A DNA stretch of 24,731 nt from DATKSS01 sp049582065. Lineage in GTDB: Bacteria; Chloroflexota; Dormibacteria; Dormibacterales; Dormibacteraceae. Positions 15,209-23,041 of this stretch are shown one piece after another. A model generated the notes under the pieces. The model saw nothing but the letters and a program-made list of their open reading frames with translations, was not told the DNA's origin and did not search any database. The position numbers were made by a program, and so were the translations under genes. The stretch covers positions 1-24,731 of the forward strand of contig JBAUTF010000030.1 in assembly GCA_049582065.1 (NCBI GenBank). The letters are read 5' to 3'. The stretch's first letter is position 1, and each line of letters opens with the position of its first letter.

Positions 15209-15944
15209 CCCCGCTCCGACAGATACCGCGACGGTCGCGGCCCTCGATGTGGCCGGCCTCACCGCCGGGTACGGGGGGCCGCCGATTGTCGAGGACGTGA
15301 GCATTCGCGCCCACCGTGGAGCCATCACGGCGATCGTCGGGCCCAACGGCGCGGGCAAGTCGACGTTGCTCAAGGCCATTGCCGGGGTGATCACCCCCAG
15401 GGCCGGTACGATCTCGATCGAGGGCCGCGACGCCACCGGCCTGCCCTCGGAGAAGCTGGTTCGCCGCGGTATTGCGTACGTTCCCCAGGTCGCCAATGTC
15501 TTCCCCCAACTCTCGGTGCAGGAGAACCTCGAGATGGGTGGGTACAGCCGCAGGAACGGCTTGCGCGAGCGAGCCGAGGAGCTCTATGTGCTCTTCCCCG
15601 ACCTCAAGCACGCCCACCGCCGCCACGCCGAAACCCTGAGCGGCGGGCAGCGCACCATGCTGGCTATGGCTCGGGGGCTCATGGTCGACCCGGCGGTGCT
15701 CCTGCTGGATGAACCCTCTGCCGGTCTGTCCCCCAAATTTCAGAGCGCCGTGTGGGAGCGCATCGAGCAGGTGCGCGCCACCAATGTCGCAGTGGTGGTG
15801 GTCGAGCAGAACACTCGCGAGACGCTTCGCCACGCCCAGTGGGCGTACGTGCTCGTGCTCGGCAAGAACCGCCTTGAGGGCCCGGGCCGCGAGTTGTTGC
15901 ACAACGACGAGATCGTCGGGCTCTACGTCGGCGTGCTGTCCTAG
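15189..15944 (+). CDS. livF: LIV-type ABC transporter ATPase (LivF family)
   Basis: The protein is 251 residues from ATG 15189, overlapping the end of LivG by 20 bases, with GGAG at 15173-15176. Walker A is GPNGAGKST (51-59), the Q-loop is YVPQVANVFPQLSV (98-110), the signature LSGGQ is at 150-154 and Walker B is LLLDEP (171-176). The H-loop position carries Gln (VVVVEQNTR), which is normal for LivF subunits. Residues 1-17 form a short Thr/Pro/Ala-rich leader before the ATPase core. It pairs with LivG as the transporter motor. The next gene starts only 11 bases after the stop. Confidence 0.93.
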   Translation: MATLTPDPAPTDTATVAALDVAGLTAGYGGPPIVEDVSIRAHRGAITAIVGPNGAGKSTLLKAIAGVITPRAGTISIEGRDATGLPSEKLVRRGIAYVPQVANVFPQLSVQENLEMGGYSRRNGLRERAEELYVLFPDLKHAHRRHAETLSGGQRTMLAMARGLMVDPAVLLLDEPSAGLSPKFQSAVWERIEQVRATNVAVVVVEQNTRETLRHAQWAYVLVLGKNRLEGPGRELLHNDEIVGLYVGVLS

Positions 15945-15955
15945 GAACGCTCTCG

Positions 15956-17170
15956 ATGGATCTGCACGCAGCGCCGCCGTCCTCCGGGCCTCTCGCGGGC
16001 GTGCGCATCCTCGACCTGTCGCGGATCCTGTCCGGACCATTTACGACAATGGTGTTAGCCGACCTTGGCGCCGACGTCATCAAGCTCGAGAACCCGAGCA
16101 CCGGGGATGACACGAGAGAGTGGGCGCCGCCGTATCAAGGCGACCAGTCAGCCTACTTTCTCGCTGTGAACCGCAACAAGCGCGGCATCGCAGTCGACCT
16201 CAAGACCGAGCGAGGCCGCGAAATCGCGCTGCGCATCGCCGATCGGTCCGATGTCGTCGTGGAGAATTTTCGGCCCGGCACGGCCGGCCGGCTCGGGCTT
16301 GGCTACGACGCGCTCAGCGCGCGCAATCCGCGGCTGATCTACGCCTCCATCTCGGGATATGGTCAGACCGGCCCCTATGCGTCCGAGCCCGGCTACGACG
16401 CGATCGCCCAAGCGCTCAGCGGTCTGATGAGCGTCACCGGTGAAACCGACGGTCCGCCGGTGCGGGTGGGCAACTCCGCAGCTGATCTCGGCGCGTCCCT
16501 GTGGGCTGCAATTGGCATTCTCGCCGCGCTCCACGCCCGGCACACGAGCGGGCGCGGCGAGTGGATCGACATCTCCTTGCTCGACGGGCAGATCGCATCG
16601 TTGACCTACCTGGCCGGCGGTTACTTCGCATCGGGCGATGTCCCACGGCGCTATGGGTCCGCGCATCCGAGCATCGTCCCGTACCAGGCACTCCGCACCG
16701 CCGACGGGCACCTCATGGTCGCCGTGGGGAACGACACGCTCTGGCAGCGCTTCGCACCGCAGATCGGGCTGCCCGAGCTCGTCGACGATCCGAGATTCGC
16801 AAGCAATCCGCAGCGCGTGGAGAACCGTAAGGCGCTGATCCCGCTCCTCGAGGCGGCCCTGGCCGCGAAGGGTTCAGCCGCGTGGGCCGATGAGCTGTCG
16901 GGAGTTGGCATTCCCGCAGGAGCGATCAACACGATCGACGCCGCGCTCGTGCATCCACAGGTCGTGGCCCGCGGCATGGTCGTGACCGCCGAGCATCCCA
17001 CCGCCGGCATCGTGCGCATGACCGGATCACCCATCAAGCTCTCGAGGTACACCGCGACAGTACGGCGTCCGCCGCCAGAGCTCGGGGAACACACCGAAGA
17101 AGTCCTCCGCGAACTTGGGTACACGGCTGAGGACATCGCCGCATTGCGCGACGCCGGGGTTGTGTCGTGA
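15956..17170 (+). CDS. Class III CoA transferase (CaiB/BaiF family)
   Basis: A protein of 404 residues, a full-length member. It would move CoA between carboxylic acids. Motifs are LAGVRILDLSRILSGPFTTMVLADLGADVIKLENP (13-47), NRNKRGIAVDL (72-82), VVENFRPGT (101-109), SISGYGQTGPY (131-141) and the RVGNSAADLGASLWAAIGILAAL block, in which Asp177 is at the place of the catalytic Asp of formyl-CoA transferase that forms the acyl anhydride/thioester. RGMVVTAEHP and GSPIKLS come near the C-terminus. AGGA lies about ten bases before ATG 15956. Placed directly after the ABC transporter and near malonyl-CoA decarboxylase, it is a good candidate to make the CoA ester of the imported acid. The substrate is inferred. 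Confidence 0.92.
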   Translation: MDLHAAPPSSGPLAGVRILDLSRILSGPFTTMVLADLGADVIKLENPSTGDDTREWAPPYQGDQSAYFLAVNRNKRGIAVDLKTERGREIALRIADRSDVVVENFRPGTAGRLGLGYDALSARNPRLIYASISGYGQTGPYASEPGYDAIAQALSGLMSVTGETDGPPVRVGNSAADLGASLWAAIGILAALHARHTSGRGEWIDISLLDGQIASLTYLAGGYFASGDVPRRYGSAHPSIVPYQALRTADGHLMVAVGNDTLWQRFAPQIGLPELVDDPRFASNPQRVENRKALIPLLEAALAAKGSAAWADELSGVGIPAGAINTIDAALVHPQVVARGMVVTAEHPTAGIVRMTGSPIKLSRYTATVRRPPPELGEHTEEVLRELGYTAEDIAALRDAGVVS

Positions 17171-17182
17171 AACCCAGAGGAT

Positions 17183-17205
17183 GATGCGCTCAACATCAGC
17201 GCGTC
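17183..17205 (+). promoter_or_regulatory. Small intergenic hairpin between CoA transferase and dehydrogenase genes
   Basis: GATGCGCT and AGCGCGTC pair over eight bases with one G-U, closing a 7-base loop, inside the 66-bp gap. It could modulate read-through or processing. The evidence is only the inverted repeat. Confidence 0.3.
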
Positions 17206-17236
17206 CGACCGCGCCCGGTGCAGAACGATTGACGCC

Positions 17237-20167
17237 GTGGAAACGTTGCGGATGAGCGAGCTCGAGAGAGCACTTCACTCGGCGATGGTTGGCGATGTGC
17301 GAACCGACCCGTACACGCTTCAGATGTTCTCGAGGGACGCGAGCATGTACAGCATCGAGCCGCTCGCCGTCGTCTTCCCGCGTGATGCGGCCGATGTCGC
17401 GGCCGCAGTCGACGTCTGTGCGCGTCTTCGCGTGCCCATGTTGCCGCGCGGCGCAGGGACAAGCCTGGCAGGGCAGACGGTGGGGCACGCGGTGATCATC
17501 GACACCTCGCGTCATATGGACGGCATCGTCGAGCTCGACGCTGAAAGTCGGCGTGCACGAGTTCAGCCCGGGGTTGTCCAAAACGACCTCAACCTCGCTG
17601 CACGGCAGCACGGCCTTCTCTTCGGCCCAGATACTTCGACAAGCGATCGGGCGACGATCGGGGGAATGATCGGCAACAACTCCGCTGGGAGCGGATCGGT
17701 GGTGTATGGCATGACCATCGACCACGTTGAGGCCATGGAGGTGGTGCTGAGCGATGCAAGCGTGGCCAGGTTCGGACCAGTCATCTCGCCAACCATCGAC
17801 CACGATGCCGCAGACACGCTCGAGGCGCGAATTCGCGGGCGCCTACCGGCGCTCGTCGATGAATATCGCACTGCCATCGCCGCCGGGTATCCGCAGCACT
17901 GGCGACGTGCCGGGGGCTACCGGCTCGACCGCCTCGCAGCAGGCTCGCCGTACAACCTGGCGCAATTCGTGGTCGGGTCCGAGGGGACACTGGTCATCGT
18001 CACCGAGGCGACGGTAGGGCTGGTGCCCCTGCCGCGTGCGAAGGCGATCGCGGTTGGTCACTTCGCATCCGTGGCCGACGCTGTCGCCGCCACCGAGGAC
18101 GCACTGAGCACGGGTCCGAGTGCCGTGGAGCTCATCGACCGCACCATCCTCGGACTCTCGCGTCGCAAGATGGAGTTCGCGGCACTGGGTTCCCTCCTCG
18201 AGGGCGATCCCGGCGCGCTGCTGTTCGTCACCTTCGACGCGGACAGCGCAGCTGAAGCGGGTGCGAGCGTCGATCGGTTGGCCGCGATCTGGCAGCGCCA
18301 CGGTCACGGCTACCACACGCTGCGGGCGACGACGTCCGCACAGCGGACGGCGCTCCTCAAGGTGCGTGCCGCCGGGCTCGGCCTGTTGATGGCCGCAAGT
18401 GAGGGGACGCGCAGACCGGTGGCATTCATCGAGGACACGGCCGTCGACCCTGCACGACTCTCGGAATACGTCCGGCGATTCAGCGCCGTGCTCGAGCGCC
18501 ATAACCTTGTCGCCGGGTTCTACGGTCACTGCTCGGTTGGGTGTCTCCACATCCGTCCCTTCATGGATCTGACCGAGCCGGCGGAGCTCGCCACGATGCG
18601 CGCGGTGGCCGAGGAGATCCGCGATCTGGTGACCGAGTTCGGGGGCGCCAACTCCAGCGAGCATGGCGACGGGCTCGCTCGGAGCGAGTTCAACCGCACC
18701 GTCTTCGGCGACGATCTGTACGGGGCCATGTGCGAGGTGAAACAGCTCTTCGATCCGCAGGCGCTGATGAACCCCGGAAAGATCGTTCACGCCCCGCCGA
18801 TGACGGAGAGCATCCGCGATGTGACGTTCCCTCGGGCGTTCGAGCTGTCGACGCGGCTCTCATTCGCCGCCACCGGCGGGATGCGCGGCGCGGCCGACCG
18901 ATGCATGAATATCGGCGTCTGCCGCAAGGGATCGACCGGCGTGATGTGCCCGTCGTACATGGCCACGCGTGAGGAGGAGCACAGCACGCGCGGCCGTGCC
19001 AATGCCCTTGTCCATGCGCTGTCACAAACAGACCCGCGTGCCGCCCTCGGCGACGATCGACTCCACGACATCCTCGACCTCTGTCTCGAGTGCAAGGCCT
19101 GCAAGAGTGAGTGCCCGCTCGGTGTCGACATGGCATCGATGAAGAGCGAGTTTCTCTTTCAGTACCAGGCGATTCACGGTGTTCCACGACGCGCGCGATT
19201 CTTTGCGGCGGCGCGGCGGCTCAACCGGCTCGGGTCGGACTGTGCGCCCTTGTCGAACCTGGCGACGTCGCTCCCGGGATCACGCGCGCTCTTCGAGCGT
19301 GTGCTCGGGATCAGCCGGCGAAGGCCATTGCCGCGGTTCCAGCGACGCACGCTACTTCGCTGGCATGCAGGGCGCCGGCGCCGACCTTCGGGAACCCTTG
19401 GGCACGCTGTGCTGCTCGCCGACTCGTTCACAACCTTCACGGAGCCGGGCGCGGGCATCGCCGCGGTGGAACTGCTCGAGATGGCCGGCTGGGACGTCGA
19501 GTTGGTTGGCGATCGCTGCTGCGGGCGGGCCGCCATCTCCAAGGGGCGCCTCGACCGCGCCGCCCGCGATGCGCGTGCGATGACAGAGCGACTGGCCGGC
19601 CTGGCGCGCAAGGGAGCGCTCATCGTCGGTATCGAACCGTCGTGCATCCTCACCCTGACCGAGGAGCACCTTGCGCTGCAACCCGACGACGATGATGCCC
19701 GGGTCGTTGCCGGTCAGGTGCGTCTTGTTGAGGAATTGATCGTCGATGCCGTGGCCGGCGGCCGACTTCACATGAATCCAAACTCCCCGATGGTGGGCAG
19801 GCGTTTTCTCTTCCACGGTCACTGCCATCAGAAAGCGCTCGTCGGTACGGCCGCAACCGTGCGCATGCTGTCTCTCATTCCTGGCGCCATCGTCGCCGAG
19901 GTTGATGCAGGTTGCTGTGGCATGGCCGGGTCCTTTGGGTTCGAAACCGAGCATTACGATCTGTCGATGCAGATCGGCGGGATGCGCCTCTTCCCAGCAG
20001 TCAAGGCGGAGGCCGCTGAGACGGTGATCGCGGCAACGGGCGTGTCGTGCCGTCAACAGATCGAGCATGGGACAGGCCGGCGGGCGCAACACCCAGTCGA
20101 ATTGATGCGCGCGGCAGTGTTGCCGCAGGGGACCGTCGCGATAGCGAGCACGCCGGCGGGTAGGTGA
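17237..20167 (+). CDS. FAD-linked, Fe-S 2-hydroxyacid dehydrogenase (YdiJ / D-lactate dehydrogenase type)
   Basis: A protein of 976 residues, start GTG 17237. The FAD_binding_4 domain has PRGAGTSLAGQ (70-80) and GGMIGNNSAGSGSVVYG. The FAD-oxidase C-terminal domain has FYGHCSVGCLHIRP and NSSEHGDGLARSEFN, with the His-rich substrate/metal site typical of D-2-hydroxyacid dehydrogenases. A ferredoxin-like domain follows: Cys556, Cys562, Cys571 with CP, and Cys616, 619, 622, 626 (CxxCxxCxxxCP). Two C-terminal CCG-type motifs come last (DRCCGRAAISKG and EVDAGCCGMAGSFG, with GHCHQKAL between). This domain order and length match YdiJ-like D-2-hydroxyglutarate and D-lactate dehydrogenases, which pass electrons to the respiratory chain. 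It may oxidise the hydroxy form of the imported acid. Class firm, substrate unknown. Confidence 0.92.
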   Translation: METLRMSELERALHSAMVGDVRTDPYTLQMFSRDASMYSIEPLAVVFPRDAADVAAAVDVCARLRVPMLPRGAGTSLAGQTVGHAVIIDTSRHMDGIVELDAESRRARVQPGVVQNDLNLAARQHGLLFGPDTSTSDRATIGGMIGNNSAGSGSVVYGMTIDHVEAMEVVLSDASVARFGPVISPTIDHDAADTLEARIRGRLPALVDEYRTAIAAGYPQHWRRAGGYRLDRLAAGSPYNLAQFVVGSEGTLVIVTEATVGLVPLPRAKAIAVGHFASVADAVAATEDALSTGPSAVELIDRTILGLSRRKMEFAALGSLLEGDPGALLFVTFDADSAAEAGASVDRLAAIWQRHGHGYHTLRATTSAQRTALLKVRAAGLGLLMAASEGTRRPVAFIEDTAVDPARLSEYVRRFSAVLERHNLVAGFYGHCSVGCLHIRPFMDLTEPAELATMRAVAEEIRDLVTEFGGANSSEHGDGLARSEFNRTVFGDDLYGAMCEVKQLFDPQALMNPGKIVHAPPMTESIRDVTFPRAFELSTRLSFAATGGMRGAADRCMNIGVCRKGSTGVMCPSYMATREEEHSTRGRANALVHALSQTDPRAALGDDRLHDILDLCLECKACKSECPLGVDMASMKSEFLFQYQAIHGVPRRARFFAAARRLNRLGSDCAPLSNLATSLPGSRALFERVLGISRRRPLPRFQRRTLLRWHAGRRRRPSGTLGHAVLLADSFTTFTEPGAGIAAVELLEMAGWDVELVGDRCCGRAAISKGRLDRAARDARAMTERLAGLARKGALIVGIEPSCILTLTEEHLALQPDDDDARVVAGQVRLVEELIVDAVAGGRLHMNPNSPMVGRRFLFHGHCHQKALVGTAATVRMLSLIPGAIVAEVDAGCCGMAGSFGFETEHYDLSMQIGGMRLFPAVKAEAAETVIAATGVSCRQQIEHGTGRRAQHPVELMRAAVLPQGTVAIASTPAGR

Positions 20168-20605
20168 GTATCTGTACGCCAACGGAGTCGCTTGCGGCCG
20201 CCGCAGCGCAAAATCCCGTGATCGCCCGCAGCGCGGACACATGGCCCTGGTAGGCTTCCGGCCCCTCTCGGGTGAGCGACATGCTCGTTCGGAGTTTTGA
20301 GAGAGACGCGCCCTTGTGCGCTGTGTCGTAGCCAGCTTCGTCTGGGGCACGTATGTGCTTGGACAGCACCGAATCGGGCAACAGCCAGGCCGCCGCGAAC
20401 AACCGAGAATTCGATCGACTCACCCCCCGCGAGCATCGCGCAGATATGCGGCGGGATCGCAGCGTGGACGAGCTCGTCGAAGTGGTCAGGGACGGTCAGT
20501 GTGGCGGTCGCAAACGAGCGAGCAACACGCTGTTGCTCCAGCGCCCGAAGACGATGAAGAGGCGACGGCGATAGCCAGGCGACTAGCGGACGAGGCTGCC
20601 TGCAA
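20168..20605. other. Gene-free stretch before a sigma factor remnant
   Basis: No intact gene is supported. Plus-strand frames contain short protein-like pieces, such as PEDDEEATAIARRLADEA (about 20544-20597), which resembles the acidic linker and helix that precede region 4 of a primary sigma factor. They are broken by stops and shifts. The interval is probably the decayed 5' part of the sigma gene whose end is intact just downstream. Confidence 0.35.
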
Positions 20606-20764
20606 TTGCGCTTCGGCTTTCTCGACGGTCGGCTGCGGACGTTGGAAGAGGTCGGCAGCCGGTTCGGCGTCAGTCGCGAGCGCGTTCGCCAGTTGGAGAC
20701 GGATGCCCTGCGCAAACTGCGACAGCCGTCGCGCACCAAGCGCTTGCGTGACTATCTCGAGTAG
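20606..20764 (+). pseudogene. Sigma-70 region 4 remnant (primary/HrdB-like sigma factor C-terminus)
   Basis: Fifty-two residues from LRFGFLDGRLRTLEEVG through GVSRERVRQLETDALRKL to RTKRLRDYLE and a TAG stop. This is region 4.1-4.2 of an RpoD/SigA-type factor, including the helix-turn-helix that reads the -35 box and the RLRDYLE end seen in primary sigma factors. An in-frame TGA lies 15 to 20 codons upstream and regions 1-3 are absent. The preceding piece (ATAIARRLADEA) is in another frame, and the segment that should join them (about a dozen residues before LRFG) is missing. The picture is an internal deletion plus frameshift in a former sigma gene. A short expressed region-4 peptide cannot be excluded. 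Confidence 0.75.
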
Positions 20765-20803
20765 TTGCGGTTTTGATGTCGCGCGCCGGCCCTTCAACCG
20801 CAA

Positions 20804-21232
20804 TCAGGTTTCCAGAACGGCCTTAGCCTTGTCGAGCGCCTGAACCTCTGCGGTCATCGTCTTGGCGACCATGCCGCCCATGAAGAACTTCTTGATGCCG
20901 GCTAAGTCGGCGTCCAGACTGAAGGTCACCGTTGTCGAGCCGTCGACCTCCGCAAGTTCGTAGCGGCCGCGGGGACGAACCGGTCCTGCGGTTGCTTGAA
21001 AGGCAAGGACAGAGTTGGGTGTGAACTCGGTGATCGTGTAGTCGGCCGCGACTGCGCGGCCGCCCGGGCCACGGACGGTCTGCTTGTACCGTGAGCCGAC
21101 TCCTTCGCCGGAGACCTTCGTGATCTCGATGATGCCGCTTCGCCATTCGGGGCCCTTCTCTCCGTCGGCTAGATACGAGAAGACATCTGCCGCGGGACGT
21201 TTGATGGTGACGCGATGCTCAGCGTGAGGCAT
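20804..21232 (-). CDS. SRPBCC family protein (polyketide cyclase/START-like)
   Basis: The protein is 142 residues from ATG 21232, with GAGGAG about nine bases upstream. It has the helix-grip opening HRVTIKRPAADVFSYLADGEKGPEWRSGIIEI, a middle strand region (GSRYKQTVRGPGG, TEFTPNSVLAFQA) and the C-terminal long helix (GGMVAKTMTAEVQALDKAKAVLE). SRPBCC proteins hold a hydrophobic cavity and bind lipids or other small ligands; no enzyme residues can be assigned. It is the third gene of an ArsR-SRPBCC-SRPBCC operon and overlaps the preceding gene by 14 bases. Confidence 0.88.
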   Translation of the reverse strand: MPHAEHRVTIKRPAADVFSYLADGEKGPEWRSGIIEITKVSGEGVGSRYKQTVRGPGGRAVAADYTITEFTPNSVLAFQATAGPVRPRGRYELAEVDGSTTVTFSLDADLAGIKKFFMGGMVAKTMTAEVQALDKAKAVLET

Positions 21233-21689
21233 GGTGCTCTCCTCGTGTGATGTGGGGGGATCCTGCGACGTAGATAGCGAGCTTGTCGAGTCCAGATTGC
21301 CATCCATACTCGTAGGGGTCAGTCGGCGACTCGTCATCAAGTTCGGCGTGAACAACGATCACCTTCGTCCTGCTCCCGAGGTCTTCGAATTCCACAGTGA
21401 CAACGGACTCGTGGGAGTCGGGAACGCCCGCAGCCCACCGCCATGTGTACACCAAGCGTCGGGGGCGCACAATTTCGCGATACGTGCCACGAAGCTCAAG
21501 TGGATCGCCCTCGGGTGGTTGCATGATCAAGAGGTAAGCACCGCCAGGACGGAGATCGATCTCTGCGTATGGCGTGGTGAAACCCCCGGGGCCCCACCAT
21601 TGACGCATGCCGTCTGCGGTTGTCCAGGCGCGAAACACGGCCTCGGCAGGACCATCGATGACGCGCTCGATGCGGACCTCAGGCTTCAT
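21219..21689 (-). CDS. SRPBCC/AHSA1 domain protein
   Basis: The protein is 156 residues from ATG 21689. The Aha1 C-terminal-like pattern is clear: VRIERVIDGPAEAVFRAWTTADGMRQWWGP near the N-terminus, DLRPGGAYLLIM, GTYREIVRPRRLVYTWRW, VTVEFEDLGSRTKVIVVH and a final GWQSGLDKLAIYV. These proteins are typically paired with an ArsR repressor. It overlaps the ArsR gene by 11 bases, and the longer frame upstream is a shadow of that gene. The ligand is unknown. Confidence 0.9.
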   Translation of the reverse strand: MKPEVRIERVIDGPAEAVFRAWTTADGMRQWWGPGGFTTPYAEIDLRPGGAYLLIMQPPEGDPLELRGTYREIVRPRRLVYTWRWAAGVPDSHESVVTVEFEDLGSRTKVIVVHAELDDESPTDPYEYGWQSGLDKLAIYVAGSPHITRGEHHASR

Positions 21690-22023
21690 CGTCCCGATCT
21701 CTTCGGATGAACTCGTTGAGCGAGTCGAGCCGCGCGGTCCAAAACGATTCGTACTCGGCAAGCCACTGATTGGCGATCTTGAGTGGTTCCGGCCGGAGCC
21801 AGTAGAGTCGCTCCCGACCCTGTTTGCGCTGATCCACGAGGTGGGCGCGCTGCAACGACCGCAAGTGCTTCGTGACACCGGGCAGCGACATGGGGAACGG
21901 CGCGGCGAGCGCCGATGCGGACACCTCGGCACCGTCGCGCAGACGCATCAGGATCCTGCGTCTTGTCGGGTCACCGAGAGCGCCGAAGACGGCGTCGAGG
22001 GCCGCTTCCTTATGTGCAACCAT
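21679..22023 (-). CDS. ArsR-family transcriptional regulator (SRPBCC-linked)
   Basis: A protein of 114 residues with a winged helix: LDAVFGALGDPTRRRILMRL, then SASALAAPFPMSLPGVTKHLRSLQRAHLVDQRKQGRERLYWL. The C-terminal helix WLAEYESFWTARLDSLNEFI is typical of the ArsR group that neighbours AHSA1 genes. There are no metal-binding Cys residues (no CxC in helix 3), so it is not an arsenic/metal sensor of the classical kind. It starts at ATG 22023 within a 12-bp palindrome, and a TATACT box lies eight bases upstream, pointing to a leaderless autoregulated message. It is the first gene of the three-gene operon. Confidence 0.9.
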   Translation of the reverse strand: MVAHKEAALDAVFGALGDPTRRRILMRLRDGAEVSASALAAPFPMSLPGVTKHLRSLQRAHLVDQRKQGRERLYWLRPEPLKIANQWLAEYESFWTARLDSLNEFIRRDRDDEA

Positions 22024-22036
22024 ATGGTTTAGTATA
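22018..22036 (-). promoter_or_regulatory. ArsR operator palindrome over start codon and -10 box
   Basis: AACCAT-ATGGTT (22018-22029) is a perfect 12-bp palindrome that includes the ArsR start codon. TATACT, read on the minus strand from 22036 to 22031, is a good -10 box. The spacing implies that transcription begins at or next to the ATG. A repressor bound here would block both initiation and the first codons. Similar AACCATATGGTT-like elements are known near SdpR/ArsR-type regulators. Confidence 0.6.
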
Positions 22037-22074
22037 GTTGTCGTCGACCCATCGCAAGTGGCAGGTGTTCAAGA

Positions 22075-22383
22075 GTGACCGAATCGAGCTATGAGCGCCT
22101 GGCGGGCCAATTGGTGACCCGCCCCGGCGTCACCGCCGGCAGGATGTTCGGAATGCCAACGCTGAAGATCGGGAGCAAGGCGTTCGCGGGAAGCATCGAC
22201 GGCGACATGGTGTTCAAGCTGTCCGGGCAAGCTCATGCTGAGGCCCTCGGCATTCCTGGCGCGCACCTGTTCGACCCGATGGGAGGACGTCCGATGAAGG
22301 AGTGGGTCGTGGTGCCCGCCCCCCAGGCTGCCCGGTGGGCGGATCTCGCTGACGCGGCGATGGAATACTGCTCAGCTGGTTGA
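22075..22383 (+). CDS. TfoX N-terminal domain-like small protein
   Basis: A protein of 102 residues, GTG start 22075. It shows the TfoX_N pattern: YERLAGQLVTRPGVTAGRMFGMPTLKIG, KAFAGSIDGDMVFKL, then LFDPMGGRPMKEWVVVP and a final helix. Stand-alone TfoX_N proteins are common in actinobacteria and not tied to competence; their role is unknown. It lies 51 bases from the divergent ArsR gene, so the promoter region is shared. A single gene between two ArsR-SRPBCC operons. Confidence 0.8.
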   Translation: MTESSYERLAGQLVTRPGVTAGRMFGMPTLKIGSKAFAGSIDGDMVFKLSGQAHAEALGIPGAHLFDPMGGRPMKEWVVVPAPQAARWADLADAAMEYCSAG

Positions 22384-22386
22384 CGT

Positions 22387-22531
22387 TCAGCCGATGAAGT
22401 CGTCGATGCCGTGAATGACCTGCCCGCCCGGCTCCAAAGTCACCAGGTCGGGGCTGTAGATCTCCGGTGCTCGGGTGCCAGGCACGGTCGTTGAACGCAA
22501 TCTTGCGCCGGCTGACGAGCGTTCGACGCCG
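22387..22531 (-). other. Short intergenic stretch with a possible C-terminal gene fragment
   Basis: A minus-strand frame ending at 22387 reads GTRAPEIYSPDLVTL then GGQVIHGIDDFIG and looks protein-like, but it has no start of its own outside the neighbouring SRPBCC gene and matches no family I recognise. It may be the tail of a lost gene or chance. Confidence 0.2.
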
Positions 22532-22993
22532 TCAGGCAGCAGAACGGCTGGGCAGGCTTTCGAGGCGTTCCTTGAGCTTGCGGCAGTTTGCGGGCATCTC
22601 ATTGCGCGCTTGCCAGCGCACGACAAGGGGCACGAGGAGCTTGCCGATGCCGTGTCCCTCGAAGTCCACCTCGATCGTCACGCGCGACTGCCCGCCCCCG
22701 TTGAGCGGCTCGACGGTCACGTCGACGCTCGCTCGGATCGGACCGTCGAGGCCGTGAATTGCCCACCTCGCGGGCGGATCAATCTTCGCGATCTCAGAGG
22801 TCACCTGCCGCGCCGCACCGCCGACCCGGCGGGTCGTCGTGCACTTTGCGCCGACATGGGGAGACCCGCCGTCCTCGGTGCTCCCGCCCTCGACGCCGGC
22901 CTGCCACTCCGCGAACTTGGACGGATCGGTGACGTACGCGAACACCTCGTCCTGCGGACGTGCGATCGCGATGCTCGTGACGATCGGTGCCAT
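22532..22993 (-). CDS. SRPBCC family protein
   Basis: The protein is 153 residues from ATG 22993, which is preceded by a near-perfect AAGGAGG ribosome site. It has the SRPBCC opening IVTSIAIARPQDEVFAYVTDPSKFAEWQAGVEG, a GAKCTTTRRVGGAARQVTSEI strand pair and a C-terminal helix (LVPLVVRWQARNEMPANCRKLKERLES). It would be a small-ligand binding protein. It is the last gene of the second ArsR operon, 48 bases after its neighbour. Confidence 0.88.
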   Translation of the reverse strand: MAPIVTSIAIARPQDEVFAYVTDPSKFAEWQAGVEGGSTEDGGSPHVGAKCTTTRRVGGAARQVTSEIAKIDPPARWAIHGLDGPIRASVDVTVEPLNGGGQSRVTIEVDFEGHGIGKLLVPLVVRWQARNEMPANCRKLKERLESLPSRSAA

Positions 22994-23041
22994 CCTGATT
23001 GCCTCCTTTTCATCTGCTCCGGCTTGTCGGTCGGGCTGCGT

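Noticed and set aside
19352..20350. Minus-strand 332-residue open frame across the end of the dehydrogenase
   Set aside because: It is antisense to the conserved CCG domain, with no motif and unnatural composition.
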